DNA of 64,000 nucleotides, taken from Paguma larvata (lineage: Eukaryota; Chordata; Mammalia; Carnivora; Viverridae). The stretch lies in the NCBI GenBank assembly GCA_030068075.1, contig CM057839.1, positions 20,501,167 to 20,565,166 on the forward strand, in the 5' to 3' direction. A program made the translations under genes and the position numbers. Positions 10,625 through 22,716 of the stretch are shown piece after piece. The first letter of the stretch is position 1; every line of letters begins with the position of its first letter. The notes under the pieces are model-generated. The model was given only the letters and a program-made list of their open reading frames with translations, had not been told where the DNA came from and made no database searches.

Positions 10625-12150
10625 CGTCATATAATACCTATTACTGATAAACTAGAACATTTAACAAAAAATAGTGATGATAAGGAGATACTGAATACAA
10701 ATAACACATTTACAATAATAGGATATAAGGAATAACAAAAGACCATTTTATTTACAAGTGTCACGAGTTTTTTTAAATCTATTAGGCACATGATATCTAA
10801 GGAAAATGTAAAATAAGAAAGTTCATACTATTCGATGAGAAAATAATATTCACACAACATTCAAAACAATGTTGGAAATGGGATGTGTGTGTGTGTTGTG
10901 CATGTAGAAGGTATAATCACTGGGGTTTAATTGTTAAATAGTCTGTTCTCCATTGTTCTAGGCACAAAGATAAATGAAGAATAAAATTACAATTTATTAT
11001 GAATGAATAAATGTTAAAAAATTAAACTGGAAGGCTCTCCTCAAAGTGGCGATGATAAAATTTATAGTTTTTTACATATAACAATCTAAAAGAAGAGAAG
11101 CTAAAATGACAGATCTCAATATTTCCTTTTTCAAATGCACAAATTCAAGTAATAACAATAGGTAAAACCAAAAGGTAAAACAAAAGCAATCAAACAGTGA
11201 AAATACAAAATGTCATGTTAGAATCTTTGAGAAGTACAACACCAAAGATACATTAAAAAAATTCTCATGGCAAACCGCGTCTAAACTTGGTGTGGAATAC
11301 TTAATTGACATACAGAAGACTTATAGAGATGTTTGGATAAAATAAATGGAAAAAACATTTTAAGTGTTATACGTTACATGCGAATAAGTGGACAAGGAGG
11401 AAGAATAGACAGCCTGAGGAAATGATGTCAAAATTTTTATAGAGCAACTACTTTTTCCAATGTTTTGCCAGAATCAAGTAAACAACAACATTGTGCTAGA
11501 GAATTCCAGCACACTTGGCATGTGGAATAATGGAACTTGAAGGCAGACATATCATAAGCAATCAGAGCTATAAGTATTTTCATATAAATAAGAAAACAAA
11601 ACAAAACAAAACAGAAAAAGGACCATGGAGAAGAATAAAAGAGATGAGAAAACTTCTTGGAGGTGGTGGTGGGGATTGAGTTCTATTCTTGGTACTTAAA
11701 GTAATGTCCTATACCTAATATATCCTCAATGAACACTTTTCAAAGGAATGAAGGAATAACACACAAAAAATCCTCCTCTCCCCCTGAATTCTAAAAAAAA
11801 GGAATAATTAAATAAAGCTCAGGGTTACCTGACTCAAAGGATATGTGTAGTTGAAGATGGGGGAAGCATCTTTGCAGTGGGCCAGATTTTAATAGATGCT
11901 GAAACATTATTTAAAATATGAAACAAAAACTGAGTAGCAACAGTTAATGTACACCATATACATTTTACATAGCTTCTAAAGTGTTAATAGTTCCCATCTC
12001 TGCTGAAATAAATAGCATTTACAAATGGTACATACATGCCAACCACAAGCAGCAGTAGCTAAGGACATGGATAGATAAGCCAATATTCTAATATGGTAAA
12101 GTGGCATGTATAGAACTTTAAAGTCATCACTTCTGGTCTCGAAATAATAA
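10625..12150. other. Unique AT-rich sequence
   Basis: No gene or repeat recognised apart from a short TG run (10883-10896) and an (AAAAC)n stretch near 11593-11613. Confidence 0.5.
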
Positions 12151-13039
12151 TGAAGATATTGAAGAAATAGAAAAGCAAAAAAATTTCTTAGATCTAGAAG
12201 ATGATTAAGATCACAGAGCAAACTGCCCCCTGAAAAGCAGAAAGACTAGTGAAGAAGAAGAATTGCAACTTATAGGAGCAAAAGATGCCATTGGAGCCAG
12301 CCACCAGTAGGGATACCTTAAAGGATACTAATATCTAGAGACCAAGTGGAATCATTTGAGACATAAAACTCCCGAAGGCTCATACCGAGGGGGACCCCTA
12401 CATTTTTGAATAATACTTCAAGGAACTCTAAGAGGTATTCAGCGAGATGACTGAAGAAAAACCCCATCCTCTCATACTTCTGGCAGGAAATGGGAATACT
12501 AACCACTTTGAGATATTCTGAAAGCACACTGCCCTCTGTTACAAAGGTCTGCTCGCCAGGGGATCTATTTTACCAATGCATAGCCAACCTAAGGGAGGGA
12601 AATACCTAACTCTGGCCCTGTGGTCTTTGATGTGAGAGGAGAGAAATACCCAATTTCAGCTCTATCAAGCCTTCCTGTCTCACCTAAAGTGTGAAAAAAA
12701 GGCTGAGAAGCATGGGTGAAAGTCACAGCCCAAGAACAAAAACTGACTAAAAGAATGACACCTAATATTAGAATTATGGAACTCTTTCTCTCCCTTTACA
12801 CCTTCTCAACACATCCACAGGGCTCCTGTGTAATGACAAGGGGTTACAGCTGAAAGAACTTCTATGCCCTGACTCAATTTAAGAAGGAATTGCTCAAGAA
12901 ATCCAAAACAACAAAGGAGACAAAAACAAACAAACAAAACACTAGAAGAAATTTAGCCTCTGACACTATAGCTATAACAAATGGTAAATAGAACCTAACT
13001 TCCAGCCAAATAAACATAAAATCTCACACTAAAAGCTAT

Positions 13040-13990
13040 TTCCATCAGTTCTTTTTACCCTATAGGTCATGCCTGGCTTTGGAGAAAAAAATACAATACA
13101 TATAAGAAGCCAAAAAACACTATTGAAGACACAAAGTAAGAACTAGGCATGAATAAGGAAGACTCTGGAACTATCAGACTTGGACTTTAAGATAAGGATG
13201 GATTTACTTTAAAAATAAAAGAAGATAAGATTTACAAGCTATTGGATCTAATTGAAAAGTGGAAAACATGTAAGAACAGATGCTTAACATTACCAGAGGG
13301 ATGTAAACTGTAAGAAAGAGTCAAAAGTAAACATTAGAAATCAAAAACGCTGTTAACAGAAGTTAAAAATGCATTAAATATGGTCATCAGTATAATGACA
13401 CAGTCAAGAATCAACGGACTTGAATATGTCAATAGAAATTTTCCAAACTGTAAAGCAAACAGACAAAAATAATGGAAAAAGTGGAACAGAATATCCAATA
13501 ACTGTGAGGGTAATTACAACAGGTATAACATGCACATAATAAATAGATCAGAAGGGAAGAAAGGGAGAAGAAAAAACAGATAAAATATTTGGAGAAATAA
13601 TTGCTGCAATTTTTCCAAAATTAAGGATTGACACTAAACCATAGGTTCACAAAGCTCAAAGAGAAACTATTAGGGTAAATATTAAATAATTTACACCTAA
13701 GCATATTCAAACTGCAAAAAGTTTTAAAAAATCTTAAAATGAGCCATCAATGGAGGGGATACTCTCTTAGACAGGAGGAATGTCAAATTTTTATTCAGGA
13801 ATCTTACAAGCAAGAAGAGAGGAAAGTGAAATATTTAAAGTGTTGACAGAAAAAAAAAAAACCTAGAATTCTGTTCTCAGGGAAACTATACTTCAAAAGT
13901 AAAGGAGAAATATTTTCTCAGATAAATGAAAAATAAAGGCATTTGTTGCCAGAAAACCTGCTTTACAAGAAATGTTAGATGTCTTCAGAG
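13040..13990 (+). pseudogene. Ancient L1 ORF1 remnant
   Basis: Recognisable pieces are ACTATCAGACTTGGACTTTA near 13172, AACAGAATATCCAATAACTG near 13486, ATTTACACCTAAGCATATTC near 13690 and the C-terminal block CCTGCTTTACAAGAAATGTT near 13958. Stops and indels are frequent. Confidence 0.75.
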
Positions 13991-14439
13991 GGAAAAAAAA
14001 ATGATATAAAGCAGAAATTTATATCTTAATGAGGAAAGGAACAGTGTTAAAGAATAAATAAATAAATAAATAAATGAATAAATAAATAAAGTGATAAAAT
14101 ATGTAATTGCTCTTGTTCCATAAATGTTCTTATTCTTGTTTGATCTAACAAATTCTTCAAAATAATAATAGCAATGATGTATTGTATGATTATACTGTAC
14201 GTATAAGAGAAATGAAACAATATAATAAAAAACAGAAGAGAAGAATTAGAGTACTCTAAGATACCAGTACTACCCAGCAAATTATTTGAAAGTGAACACA
14301 GATTAGTAATAAATGAATAGAGTAAAGTCAAGAACAATCATTTAAAAAAGTAGCAAAGTAATTTAGTAACATTTCAAAAGAAATTTTAAAAATATTCTCA
14401 AATAAATGTAAATGAAATATAACTTACAAAATTTGTGGG

Positions 14440-14826
14440 TTAAAGTGAGGGCAGTGCATGGAAGAAAAGTATAGCATTATATATATCAATCAGAAAAGAA
14501 GAAAAATCTAAAATCAATAATCTAAGATTCTGTCTGAGAAAACTAGAAAAAATAATTATTAAAATCCAACGTAAGCTAAAAAAAATAAAACTAAAGAATA
14601 ATCCAATGAAATTGTAGATCAAAAAAGAGAAAGAGAAAGAGAGAGAGGAAACAAATAAAACCAAAGCTAATTAATTCTTTGAAAAGATCAATACAATCGA
14701 TAACCTCTTGGCAGGCTAGGGAAGATAAACAGAGAGGACTAAAATTGCTAATATCAGAACTGAATTCTGGAACATCACTACTGATCCCACGGACATGAAA
14801 AAGATAATAAAAGAATATTATGCAAT
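14440..14826 (+). pseudogene. Ancient L1 ORF2 remnant, part 1
   Basis: Matches the region just before the RT core: AATCAATAATCTAAGATTCT near 14511, TTCTTTGAAAAGATCAATAC near 14675 and GGACATGAAAAAGATAATAA near 14792. The preceding endonuclease segment is not seen. Confidence 0.75.
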
Positions 14827-14827
14827 A

Positions 14828-15035
14828 GGCACCTGGGTGACTCAGTCAGTTAAGCATCCACTTCAGCTCAGGTCATGATCTCATGGTTCGTGAGTTTGAG
14901 CCCTGCATTAGGCTCTGTGCTCACAGCTTAGAGCCTCGAGCCTGCTTCAGATTCTGTGTCTACCTTTCTCTCTGCCCCTCCAACACTCACTCTCTGTGTG
15001 TATATCTCCCTCAAAAATAAATAAATATTAAAACA
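14828..15035 (+). mobile_element. CAN-SINE nested in ancient L1
   Basis: Head GGCACCTGGGTGACTCAGTC, B-box region GAGTTTGAGCCC, tail CAAAAATAAATAAATATT. L1 ORF2 sequence flanks both sides. Confidence 0.93.
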
Positions 15036-15039
15036 TGAT

Positions 15040-16200
15040 TTTTAAAAATAAATATAGTAAATATGTACAACATCTATATGAGATAAACTGCAAAACTCAG
15101 ACAAGATATATCAAAGAAGATCTAAATAAATGTAGAGATATTCCATGTTCATGATCAAGAAGACACAATGTTCTTAGTGGTCAGTTTTTCCCAACTTGAT
15201 TCATTGATTCAATATAATCCTAATAAAAAATGTCAGCAACTTACTTTGTGGATATTAATAAAGTAATTCTAAAATTTATTTGGAAAACCAAAAAATCTAG
15301 AATAACAAACACAATCTTGAAGAAGTCAGAAGATCAACACTACCATACTTTAAGACTTACTATAAATCTGAGTTAATCAAGGCAGTGTTGTATTGGTAAC
15401 AAAACACACAAAAAGATCAATGAACAAGAATAACAAGCTTGGCAAGAGACCTACACAAACACAGTCAACTAATATTTGACAAAGAACAAAGGCAGTTGAA
15501 TGGAGAGCAAGGATATCTTTTCAACAAACGGTGTTGGAACCGCTAGATATCTATGTGCAAATAAACGAATATAGCCATGTAATTGTAATAAATTATCAGA
15601 TGCTTATTAAATATGAAACATGTAATTAGACACATCTTTCAAAAAATTAACTAAAAATGTATCATAGACCTAAGTATAAAACTTTAATCTATAAAATTTC
15701 TCTAAAATAACATAGGAGAATATCTAGATGACTTTGGGTTTAGTAGTGACTTTTTGGATACAATACTGAAATACAATCTACAAAAGACAAAATTGATAAG
15801 ATAGAAATCAATGAAATTAAAACTTTTGCTATGTGAAAAACTATTTTAAGAGAAATACAAGATAAACCACAGACTGGGAGAAATATTTGCAAAACACATG
15901 CTTGATAATGAACTTGTGTTCAGAATAAACAAAGAATTCTTAAAACTCAATAATAAGAAAACAAACAAATATAAACAAACCTAAACAGTAAAAATCTGAA
16001 CAGAACTCTCACCAATAAGATATACAGATGGCAAGTAGCATATAAAGTGTTAAACAACACATATCAAGAATGGCGAATTAAAAAAAATGAGACAGCATTA
16101 TATACCCATTAAGGTGGCTAGAATCCAAAACACAGACAGCGACAAATACTTCTGAGGATATGGAGCAACAGGAATGCTCATTCATTGCTGGCAGGAGTGC
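15040..16200 (+). pseudogene. Ancient L1 ORF2 remnant, part 2
   Basis: L1 landmarks resume at AAATATGTACAACATCTATA, then AAAATTTATTTGGAAAACCA near 15271, CCTACACAAACACAGTCAAC near 15451 and TCATTCATTGCTGGCAGGAG near 16177. About 1 kb of RT core expected between the two ORF2 parts is missing. Confidence 0.8.
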
Positions 16201-16920
16201 CAACTGACACAGCCATTTTAGCAGCCAGTTTGACAGTTTCACACAAAGCTAAAGCTGAACTCTCATATGATAGGATTCACCCATCACACTTCTACATAAT
16301 TATCCAAACGAGGTGAAACTTTCTGTCCACCCAAAGATTTGCACATGAACATTTACAGCAATTTTATAATTGCTGAAATTCGGAAGTAATCAAGATGCCC
16401 TTCAATACATTGAGTGGTTAAATCTTGATATATCCGCACAATGGAAAGTTACTAAATCGTAACAAGAAGTGACCCCTCAAGCCAGGAAAAGACATTCAGA
16501 ACCTTAAATGAATGAATTCTAAAGTAACAAGGTCAGTCCGCAAAGTCTACATATTATATGATCTAACTACAGACATTCTGATAAAGGCAAAACTATACAG
16601 AGACTAAAAATATCAGGGGTGGCCAAAGTTTCAGGAGGAGGAAGGGAGGGAAGAATGGATAGATGGATCACAGGGGATTTTTAAGACAGTAAAAATATTT
16701 TGTACAATACTGTTAAGGCGGGTACATGACATTATTTATTTATTGAGTCCAATAATCAACACCATACTAATAAGGCAGGGTGTTCATAATAAGGGAAACC
16801 GTGGCGGGGGTGGGGGTTGGGAGAGGAGGTGGGTCAGGGAATAGGAAGTAACTGAGAACTCTGTATTTGCTGCTCATTTTTTTTCCTAAACCTGAAACTG
16901 CTCTAAAATATATATAGTCT

Positions 16921-17071
16921 GGGGTGTCTGGGTGGCTCAGTCAGTTAAGTGTCTGACTCTTCATTTTGGCTCAGGTCATGGTCTCAGGGTTCATGAGACA
17001 GAGCCCTGAGTTGGGCTGTGTTTTCAGGGTGGAGTCCGCTTGGGATTCTCTCTCTGCCCCTCCCCCTTTTG

Positions 17072-17107
<36 letters not shown>

Positions 17108-17162
17108 CGTGTGTGCATACTCTCCTCTCTCAAAACGAACAAATATTTAAATATACATGTGT
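16921..17162 (+). mobile_element. CAN-SINE at the end of the ancient L1
   Basis: Head GGGGTGTCTGGGTGGCTCAG and the older ACTCTTCATTTTGGCTCAGG variant. Its pyrimidine segment contains a TG expansion (17073-17116). The flanking duplication ATATATATAGTCT (about 16907-16920 and 17170-17183) lies in simple sequence, so it is only suggestive. Confidence 0.9.
17073..17116 (+). repeat. (TG)n microsatellite
   Basis: TG run with a few GC steps at the end, within the SINE. Confidence 0.95.
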
Positions 17163-18168
17163 GTGTATATATATATATATAGTCTATTAGTAAATGAAAC
17201 ACAAATCATTCACAACCCAAAACAATCACTAATTGAATTTCTGGTTCTGAATATTACAAATCAGTATGCTATTCACCTGTAAAGGCTGATGTAAATTTGT
17301 TACATAAATGTTAAAATTGCTTAATATTCCTTTCCTCCAACAAAATGCCTGCTTCAGAAAATCACCTAAGAAATGCACTTATAAATGGGTAATTTAGATA
17401 TAAGAGGTAAAACCAAATCTTATTAATAGAAAACCACTTTTTCCTGCCATCATTAAAATAATTATTTGAGGATTATTGTGTAACTGTTTGCCATCTTTTA
17501 GTCTTTCTATATCCCTAGGAGTCCATATGCCTAGGTGTAATTCACCCTGTAGTTGGATGTGCAGATTCTTTTAAAATTCAGAGAGACACAAAATACACCT
17601 GATTTTTCATCTTCCATGACAGAGAATAGATTGAACAGTGTGATGAGCAGTCTTCGTTCCATATGTTCTGTTTAAATCTTGCCAATTTCAATGCTGTAAA
17701 AGGTGAGAATAAAATGAACAACCTATTTTTCATTCTGTATGATTCTCGAGTAAAGGGAAATTACTTTCACATTTGGTGGTCAATAAAAAGGTGTAATAAA
17801 AAGTTTAATTTAAAGTGAGTCTTAAATAAGATGATTTGTAAAATAGGCAAAAAAGGAGCACAGAAGTTATAGCAGATGCAGAGAGTTTGGTGAAGGCAAA
17901 CTAAAAGGCAATAGTGGGAAAACGAGGCTGTGGAAGTTTCAAAGGATTGATCGCAGCAGAATGGTGGTGAATCATTTAGATTGGGGAAAAGCTATGTATC
18001 AAGAAACTGTTTAGAGTTTATTTTTAAAATGAGCAATTTAAAGTGGGTAATGATGTTATCTTCCACATGCTGGAGTAAAATGAAGCTTATTTATAGACAA
18101 GAAGAGTGGTGTGGCAATTAAGACACTGTCATTTGAGGGGCTGGTAGTTTTGGTCATGCAGATAAGGT

Positions 18169-18212
18169 TGCGTGTGTGTGCGTGTGTGTGCGCGCACGCA
18201 CACGCGTGTGTA
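18169..18212. repeat. 44-bp alternating purine-pyrimidine tract (Z-DNA-prone)
   Basis: Uninterrupted T/C-G/A alternation: TG/CG steps first, then GCGCGCACGCACACGCG, then TGTGTGTA. The centre is close to self-complementary. Such tracts are established Z-DNA formers under negative supercoiling. Formation in vivo is inference. Confidence 0.9.
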
Positions 18213-19308
18213 AACAAACTCCATTTAAGAAGATTCCAGGAGAGCAAACTAGAAATGTACAGCAGTTAATGGATTCTAGAAAATAAAAGAAACATCACAT
18301 TGCTGATAAAATTTGGGAGCTTTACAAAGAGATGTTATATTTGAATGAATGAGATAATCAGAGACTATACTGAATTAAACAAAAGCTTAAATGCAGATAG
18401 ACTTGGGATACAATTGTGGATATTTCTCTTGCTTGGTAATATAAAACAAATTGATATCTTTCTATTAGCTTGATGTAGCATACCTGAAGCTCTGAACCAA
18501 CAAGACTGAATTGCTCTGAAAAATTTAGTTAGGCTATGCGCTTAATAATAAATGGATTTTTTATTTATGTTTTATTTATTTTTATTTTAAATCACACCTG
18601 CTTACTTTGTTCATTTTACTATACCCTTTGAAAACACGGGTTTTCATTGGTGGGTGTGTTATATAGATAATAAACTAGAAATATTACAATCAGACTTGCA
18701 ATTGAAAATTAATTCATGTGTATCTCTGTTTCACCTATAATTGATTCCTTCAAGCTATTATTAGTCTGAAAAACTTTATATTAAAATATTATATTTTTTT
18801 CTTTTACGTTTGCTTCAACTCTGAAATCCTCTTCAATGTCTGAGATAGTATACTTTCAAACATTGCATATAATATTATCTCTAATTAGTTAGCCAAGACT
18901 TTTCAGTATGTTATCTCTATAAAATTGAGTATCTTAATATTTTGCAAAATAATTTATTTAATTAAACAGAAAGAGATTGTTCAACCATGACACTTTCTTT
19001 AATTCTTTAGGTGTTTTAAATATTAATGTTTTAAATTGAGGAATTTTAAAATCTAGTTCACATGAATTAACATACCAATTACTACAGGAATCTAGGAGTC
19101 CCAGGGTTTTGTTTGGTTTGTGTGCTTTGGTTTCCAACTGGCAGTTGCAATTTGTACATCATAAAATCTATGATGAATATTCAATACCAGTTCAAGTTAG
19201 GTAAATTCAAACTGCTTGCATAGTTGTAATTACTGTGTTAGTAATTTGCTATTTTTTTTCTCATAAGATGCTGTTTGCACCATACAGAAAACTAAATAAA
19301 TATATATG

Positions 19309-19396
19309 TAGAATGTGTGCGTATATATATATATATGTATATATAATATAGTATATAATTAGCATATACACTATATATATTTTATATATATAAAGA
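19309..19396 (+). repeat. TA-rich microsatellite
   Basis: Imperfect TATA/GTATATA repeat. Confidence 0.9.
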
Positions 19397-19571
19397 CTGT
19401 ACATTGTGTGGAAGGCAAGTTAACACCTATATCCTAAGAAAAATAATATTTTTACCACGCCAAGTTTTAATTTCAAATGTTTGGTGATAAGATGTTTATA
19501 CAAAACAGTACCAACTTACCTAAGAAATTTCACTCAAAAGTTTTCTATATTTCATACCTTATCACATAACT

Positions 19572-19772
19572 CAAATGACCCAGTTGGTTAAGTGTCTGAC
19601 TTCAGTTCCGGTCATGATCTCTTGGTCATGGGTTTGAGCCCCATGTCCAGCTCTGAGCTGACAGCTCAGAGTCTGGAGCCTGCTTCTGATTATGTGTCTC
19701 CCTCTCTGCTCTCTCCCACTTGCACTATGTCTCTCTCCTTCTCAAAAAATAAATAAACATTAAAAAAAAAAG
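19572..19772 (+). mobile_element. CAN-SINE, slightly 5'-truncated
   Basis: Begins within the A-box region (ACCCAGTTGGTTAAGTGTCTG) without the usual GGGGCGCCTGGG head. Body and AAATAAATAAACATT tail are normal. Confidence 0.9.
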
Positions 19773-20321
19773 AAAGTAAATAGAGTTTCAAGGGAATGTA
19801 GGGAAAATTAGTATAATTGAATTAAAAATCAAATGGGGTGTATGAAACCCTAGTGATAAGAATTTACATATATCATAAATGTTTAATAAGACAAAGTGCA
19901 TTTTAATGTACATACCACTGTGTGTAGATGTATACAAGCTTACATAAATGTACACCTTATTCTTTTAAATTACTCTCATATGAATTGATAAAACTTGTGT
20001 GTTGTGTTCTGAATTTCACTAAAATACAATAATCTTAACAAATCATTTTCTAACCACATTTCACACAGTTGAAGTATTTTTCTGAAAAATCTGTATGAAG
20101 TTTCTGTCAGTTTATTTGTCAAATTATCATTTATAAATAGCTGAAGAGATTTTAAATAACTTTGGAAGGTATATTTCCATAACTTAAAATATATCTAATA
20201 TGGGATAATATACAAACTCACACTTTGGGTCATAATTTAAAACAAACAAACAAAACAAAACAGGTTATCTTATGGACTGCCTGAGCAGAGGTACTGTTAG
20301 AGGCTCATCAAGAAATATTCT
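19773..20321. other. Unique AT-rich spacer
   Basis: No feature recognised beyond a short AAACAAAC-type stretch near 20241-20262. Confidence 0.5.
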
Positions 20322-20640
20322 AAGGCTGTACCATCCAATATGGCAGCCACCAGACACATGTGGCTACTGAGCACTAGAAATGTTGCTAGTCAAACTAAAG
20401 AACTAACATTTTAATTTTCTTTATTTTTTAAATATTTATTCTTGATAGATTGAGAGCGCAGGGGAGGGGCAGAGAGAAAGGGAGACAGAGGAACCAAAGC
20501 AGGTAGAGCCCAATGTGGAGCTCAAACTTATGAAACTGTGAGGTCATGACCTGAGCCAAAGTCGAATGCTTAACCAACTGAGCCACCCATGTGCCCCTTC
20601 ATTTTCTTTAATAATAAGTAGCTTAAATTTAAAAACTAAA
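20322..20640. mobile_element. MER5A-like hAT DNA transposon, split by a SINE
   Basis: GTACCATCCAATATGGCAGC and CATGTGGCTACTGAGCACTA near 20328-20375 are hallmarks of the MER5A/B family of non-autonomous hAT elements. A SINE (20424-20599) separates this from a residual A/T-rich continuation (20600-20640). The second terminal repeat is not evident. Confidence 0.75.
20424..20599 (-). mobile_element. CAN-SINE nested in MER5A-like element
   Basis: Reverse-strand SINE ending ACTGAGCCACCCATGTGCCCC. Target-site duplication ATTTTCTTTA at about 20414-20423 and 20601-20610. Confidence 0.92.
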
Positions 20641-21039
20641 ATAGCATGAAATACAGATGAAGTATTTCTCATAAAAATTTAGTATTCTCTTTGAGATGTC
20701 CTTTGTAACTACAAAATACACACCAGCATTCAAAGTCTTGGTACTGTCGAAAAGAATGTAAAATATTTTATTAATAATTATTATAGTGACTACATGTTTA
20801 AAGTAATATTTTTAATGGGTTAAGTGCAACATAAAACTAAAACCAATTTTATTATTTTTAAGTTTTAAAAAAATCTCTTTGTGACTCCTCTACCCTCTAT
20901 CTGTGACCCTTGCCAGGTCTGCCTGACACCTTCTTGCCCTTCACTATGCATGGAGGTGGCACTCCTCCACTTGCATTGCCCTCGCCATCATACTTTCTTC
21001 ACCTTTTCATATGATTCAACAACAAAAGGAAACAACTGG
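20641..21039. other. Unique sequence
   Basis: AT-rich to 20880, then a more GC-rich stretch (20880-21000) that may already belong to the retroviral remnant downstream. Not resolved. Confidence 0.4.
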
Positions 21040-22190
21040 TGACTCAAACGGCAGATGTTGTTCTGAAGCAAAAAAGAGTGCTGACTACTTAGTATGTTGC
21101 TGTTGATCTTGAGAATGCTCTTTTCTCCACATTTATTTAAAGACCCTGAAAGGCAGTTTGTCTTTTCTTGGCAGGGACAGAATCAAAGTTTTAGTGTGTT
21201 ATGTCAGAACCGTATCCACCCTTCAGATCGCTACCTCGAATTATTCAGGTTTGTCCACTATTTTGACAAAATCATTCTGATTCGACCTGTTGAGTTGGAG
21301 TCAGCATACAGAATAGATCCTTAGAAGGTAAGTGTAAGCCAGAGGCTCAGAAATCTATCACATGACTACTCGGGGCATTCAAGGACTCTATGGGTTCAGT
21401 GGTAGAAGGCATGTTAACATGTTGTCTTCAAGATGAACACCTTATTTACATGTTCCCAGAAAAGACACATATCTAGTGGGTCTCTGAATTTCAGCAGCAA
21501 ACCTACACTTCCTTTGGACTTACTACCCTGACTCATTTGCCAATTAAATTATAAGTTTGGAATAGGTCTAAGTTTCCACAGTAGCTACTCAGCCCTTGCT
21601 GTTTGATCGAACAGAATGAGGGTGGTTGAAGTATCTATGGCAAATATATTTTGTATCGTGAGGTAAACCCATGTTCTCTACTGCAGATTTCCACCTACCT
21701 TGTGAGCAACAGCTAAAGCTTGGTGCTGGGCCCTTGCAGAGACCGAATACTTGTCCACAGCTTTCCAGGCACCATGCCACTTAGAGAAGCCCATCATGAA
21801 TTGGATGTTATCAGACCCAGCAAGCCACGGATTTGGGGGTGTGGAGCTATAACCCATCATCAAATGAAAGTGCTTTGTATGAGATGGACTGGAGCAAGGG
21901 CAACAGCAGCTGACGTGACATTCACAGGAATCCTCGCTGAGTGTTTGTTTTCTACTCATTGTGTGGCAGTATCCTGAGATGGTGGGTGTGAAGGTTTTTA
22001 GAGATTTGGAGAATCACAACAGTTTCTGGGTGTGATTCTGAGAAACCGCCCCTCCTGCACAGTGGGGTATTGAGTATCTGTGGCCTCGTCTCTTCAGCTG
22101 CAGCTTCCCCTGAGCCTGGCAGCCCTCCTCCTGTTTTGTGCAGAGTATGCCAAGATTCTGACAACCGTTCCTGTAGTAAAATGTTGTTTT
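21040..22190 (+). pseudogene. Endogenous retrovirus pol remnant (RT to RNase H region)
   Basis: A frame at 21094-21321 reads like the fingers/palm of a retroviral reverse transcriptase, including FVFSWQGQ and VHYFDKIILI, where YFDK stands at the place of the catalytic YXDD. Another frame near 21745-21850 continues with a connection/RNase H-like segment. The layout resembles ERV-L-type or related pol genes. Several stops and frameshifts, and the loss of the catalytic aspartates, show that it is long dead. No gag, env or paired LTRs were recognised nearby. The right boundary is uncertain; similar-composition sequence runs to about 22370. Confidence 0.6.
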
Positions 22191-22527
22191 TCTTCCCAGA
22201 ATTCCTGAACTGGCTCTAGTTTTGTGACTGAACCAGACTACTGAAAACAGACTGCTGCGTCCCCTGACAGAGTTCTGGGAGATGATGCAAGGCAAGTGTC
22301 TTTGTAGCACACAGCATGCAGTGAGTCTCGATAAGTCTTTGTTGGGTCTCATCGCCATGTAGTTATATCTCACTTACTGTACTGTAGTTGACAGAAAATT
22401 GTCCCTGAGATCTTGAAGGTAATGGACAACAACACGTAGCTTGAAACTTGCTAAAGTCAGTTTTTTGTATTTTGTTTCATTGAGAGGTAACAATAACACA
22501 TTTTTTATCTCTCTTATATAATATATA
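22191..22527. other. Moderate-GC sequence, possible continuation of the retroviral remnant
   Basis: Less AT-rich than the region, with no readable domain. It may be further decayed retroviral DNA or unique sequence. Confidence 0.35.
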
Positions 22528-22564
22528 TGTATATATTGAGAGACAGAGAGGGCAAGCAGGGGAG

Positions 22565-22609
<45 letters not shown>

Positions 22610-22716
22610 CCCTCTCATGTGCAGAGCCTGACGTGGGGCTGGATCCCACTAATGGTGAGATCATGACCTGAGCTCAAACCAAGAATCAGTTGCTTAAGCG
22701 ACACCCAGGTGTCCTT
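22528..22716 (-). mobile_element. CAN-SINE (older type)
   Basis: Reverse-strand copy with the older AACCAAGAATCAGTTGCTTA variant of the tRNA-derived part and a long GA run. Confidence 0.9.
22567..22607 (+). repeat. (GA)n microsatellite
   Basis: Pure GA run in the SINE. Confidence 0.95.

Larger units (their letters stand above)
12150..16920 (+). mobile_element. Ancient near-full-length L1 (L1M type)
   Basis: Old L1 landmarks occur in order: 5' UTR (GAGGGAAATACCTAACTCTGG near 12596; CCTTCCTGTCTCACCTAAAG near 12671), ORF1 (about 13040-13990), an inter-ORF segment, ORF2 from about 14440, and a 3' UTR ending CCTAAACCTGAAACTGCTCTAAAATATATA at about 16920. The endonuclease region and part of the RT are missing. 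A SINE (14828-15035) is nested in ORF2 and another abuts the 3' end. All frames are destroyed. The left boundary is approximate. Confidence 0.85.
17185..19571. other. Unique AT-rich sequence
   Basis: About 2.4 kb with no gene or dispersed repeat recognised. It holds the alternating purine-pyrimidine tract at 18169-18212 and a TA-rich microsatellite at 19309-19396. Confidence 0.5.

Noticed and set aside
22014..22373. 119-codon reverse-strand frame
   Set aside because: It overlaps the retroviral remnant and its flank on the opposite strand, with no recognisable domain. Treated as chance.
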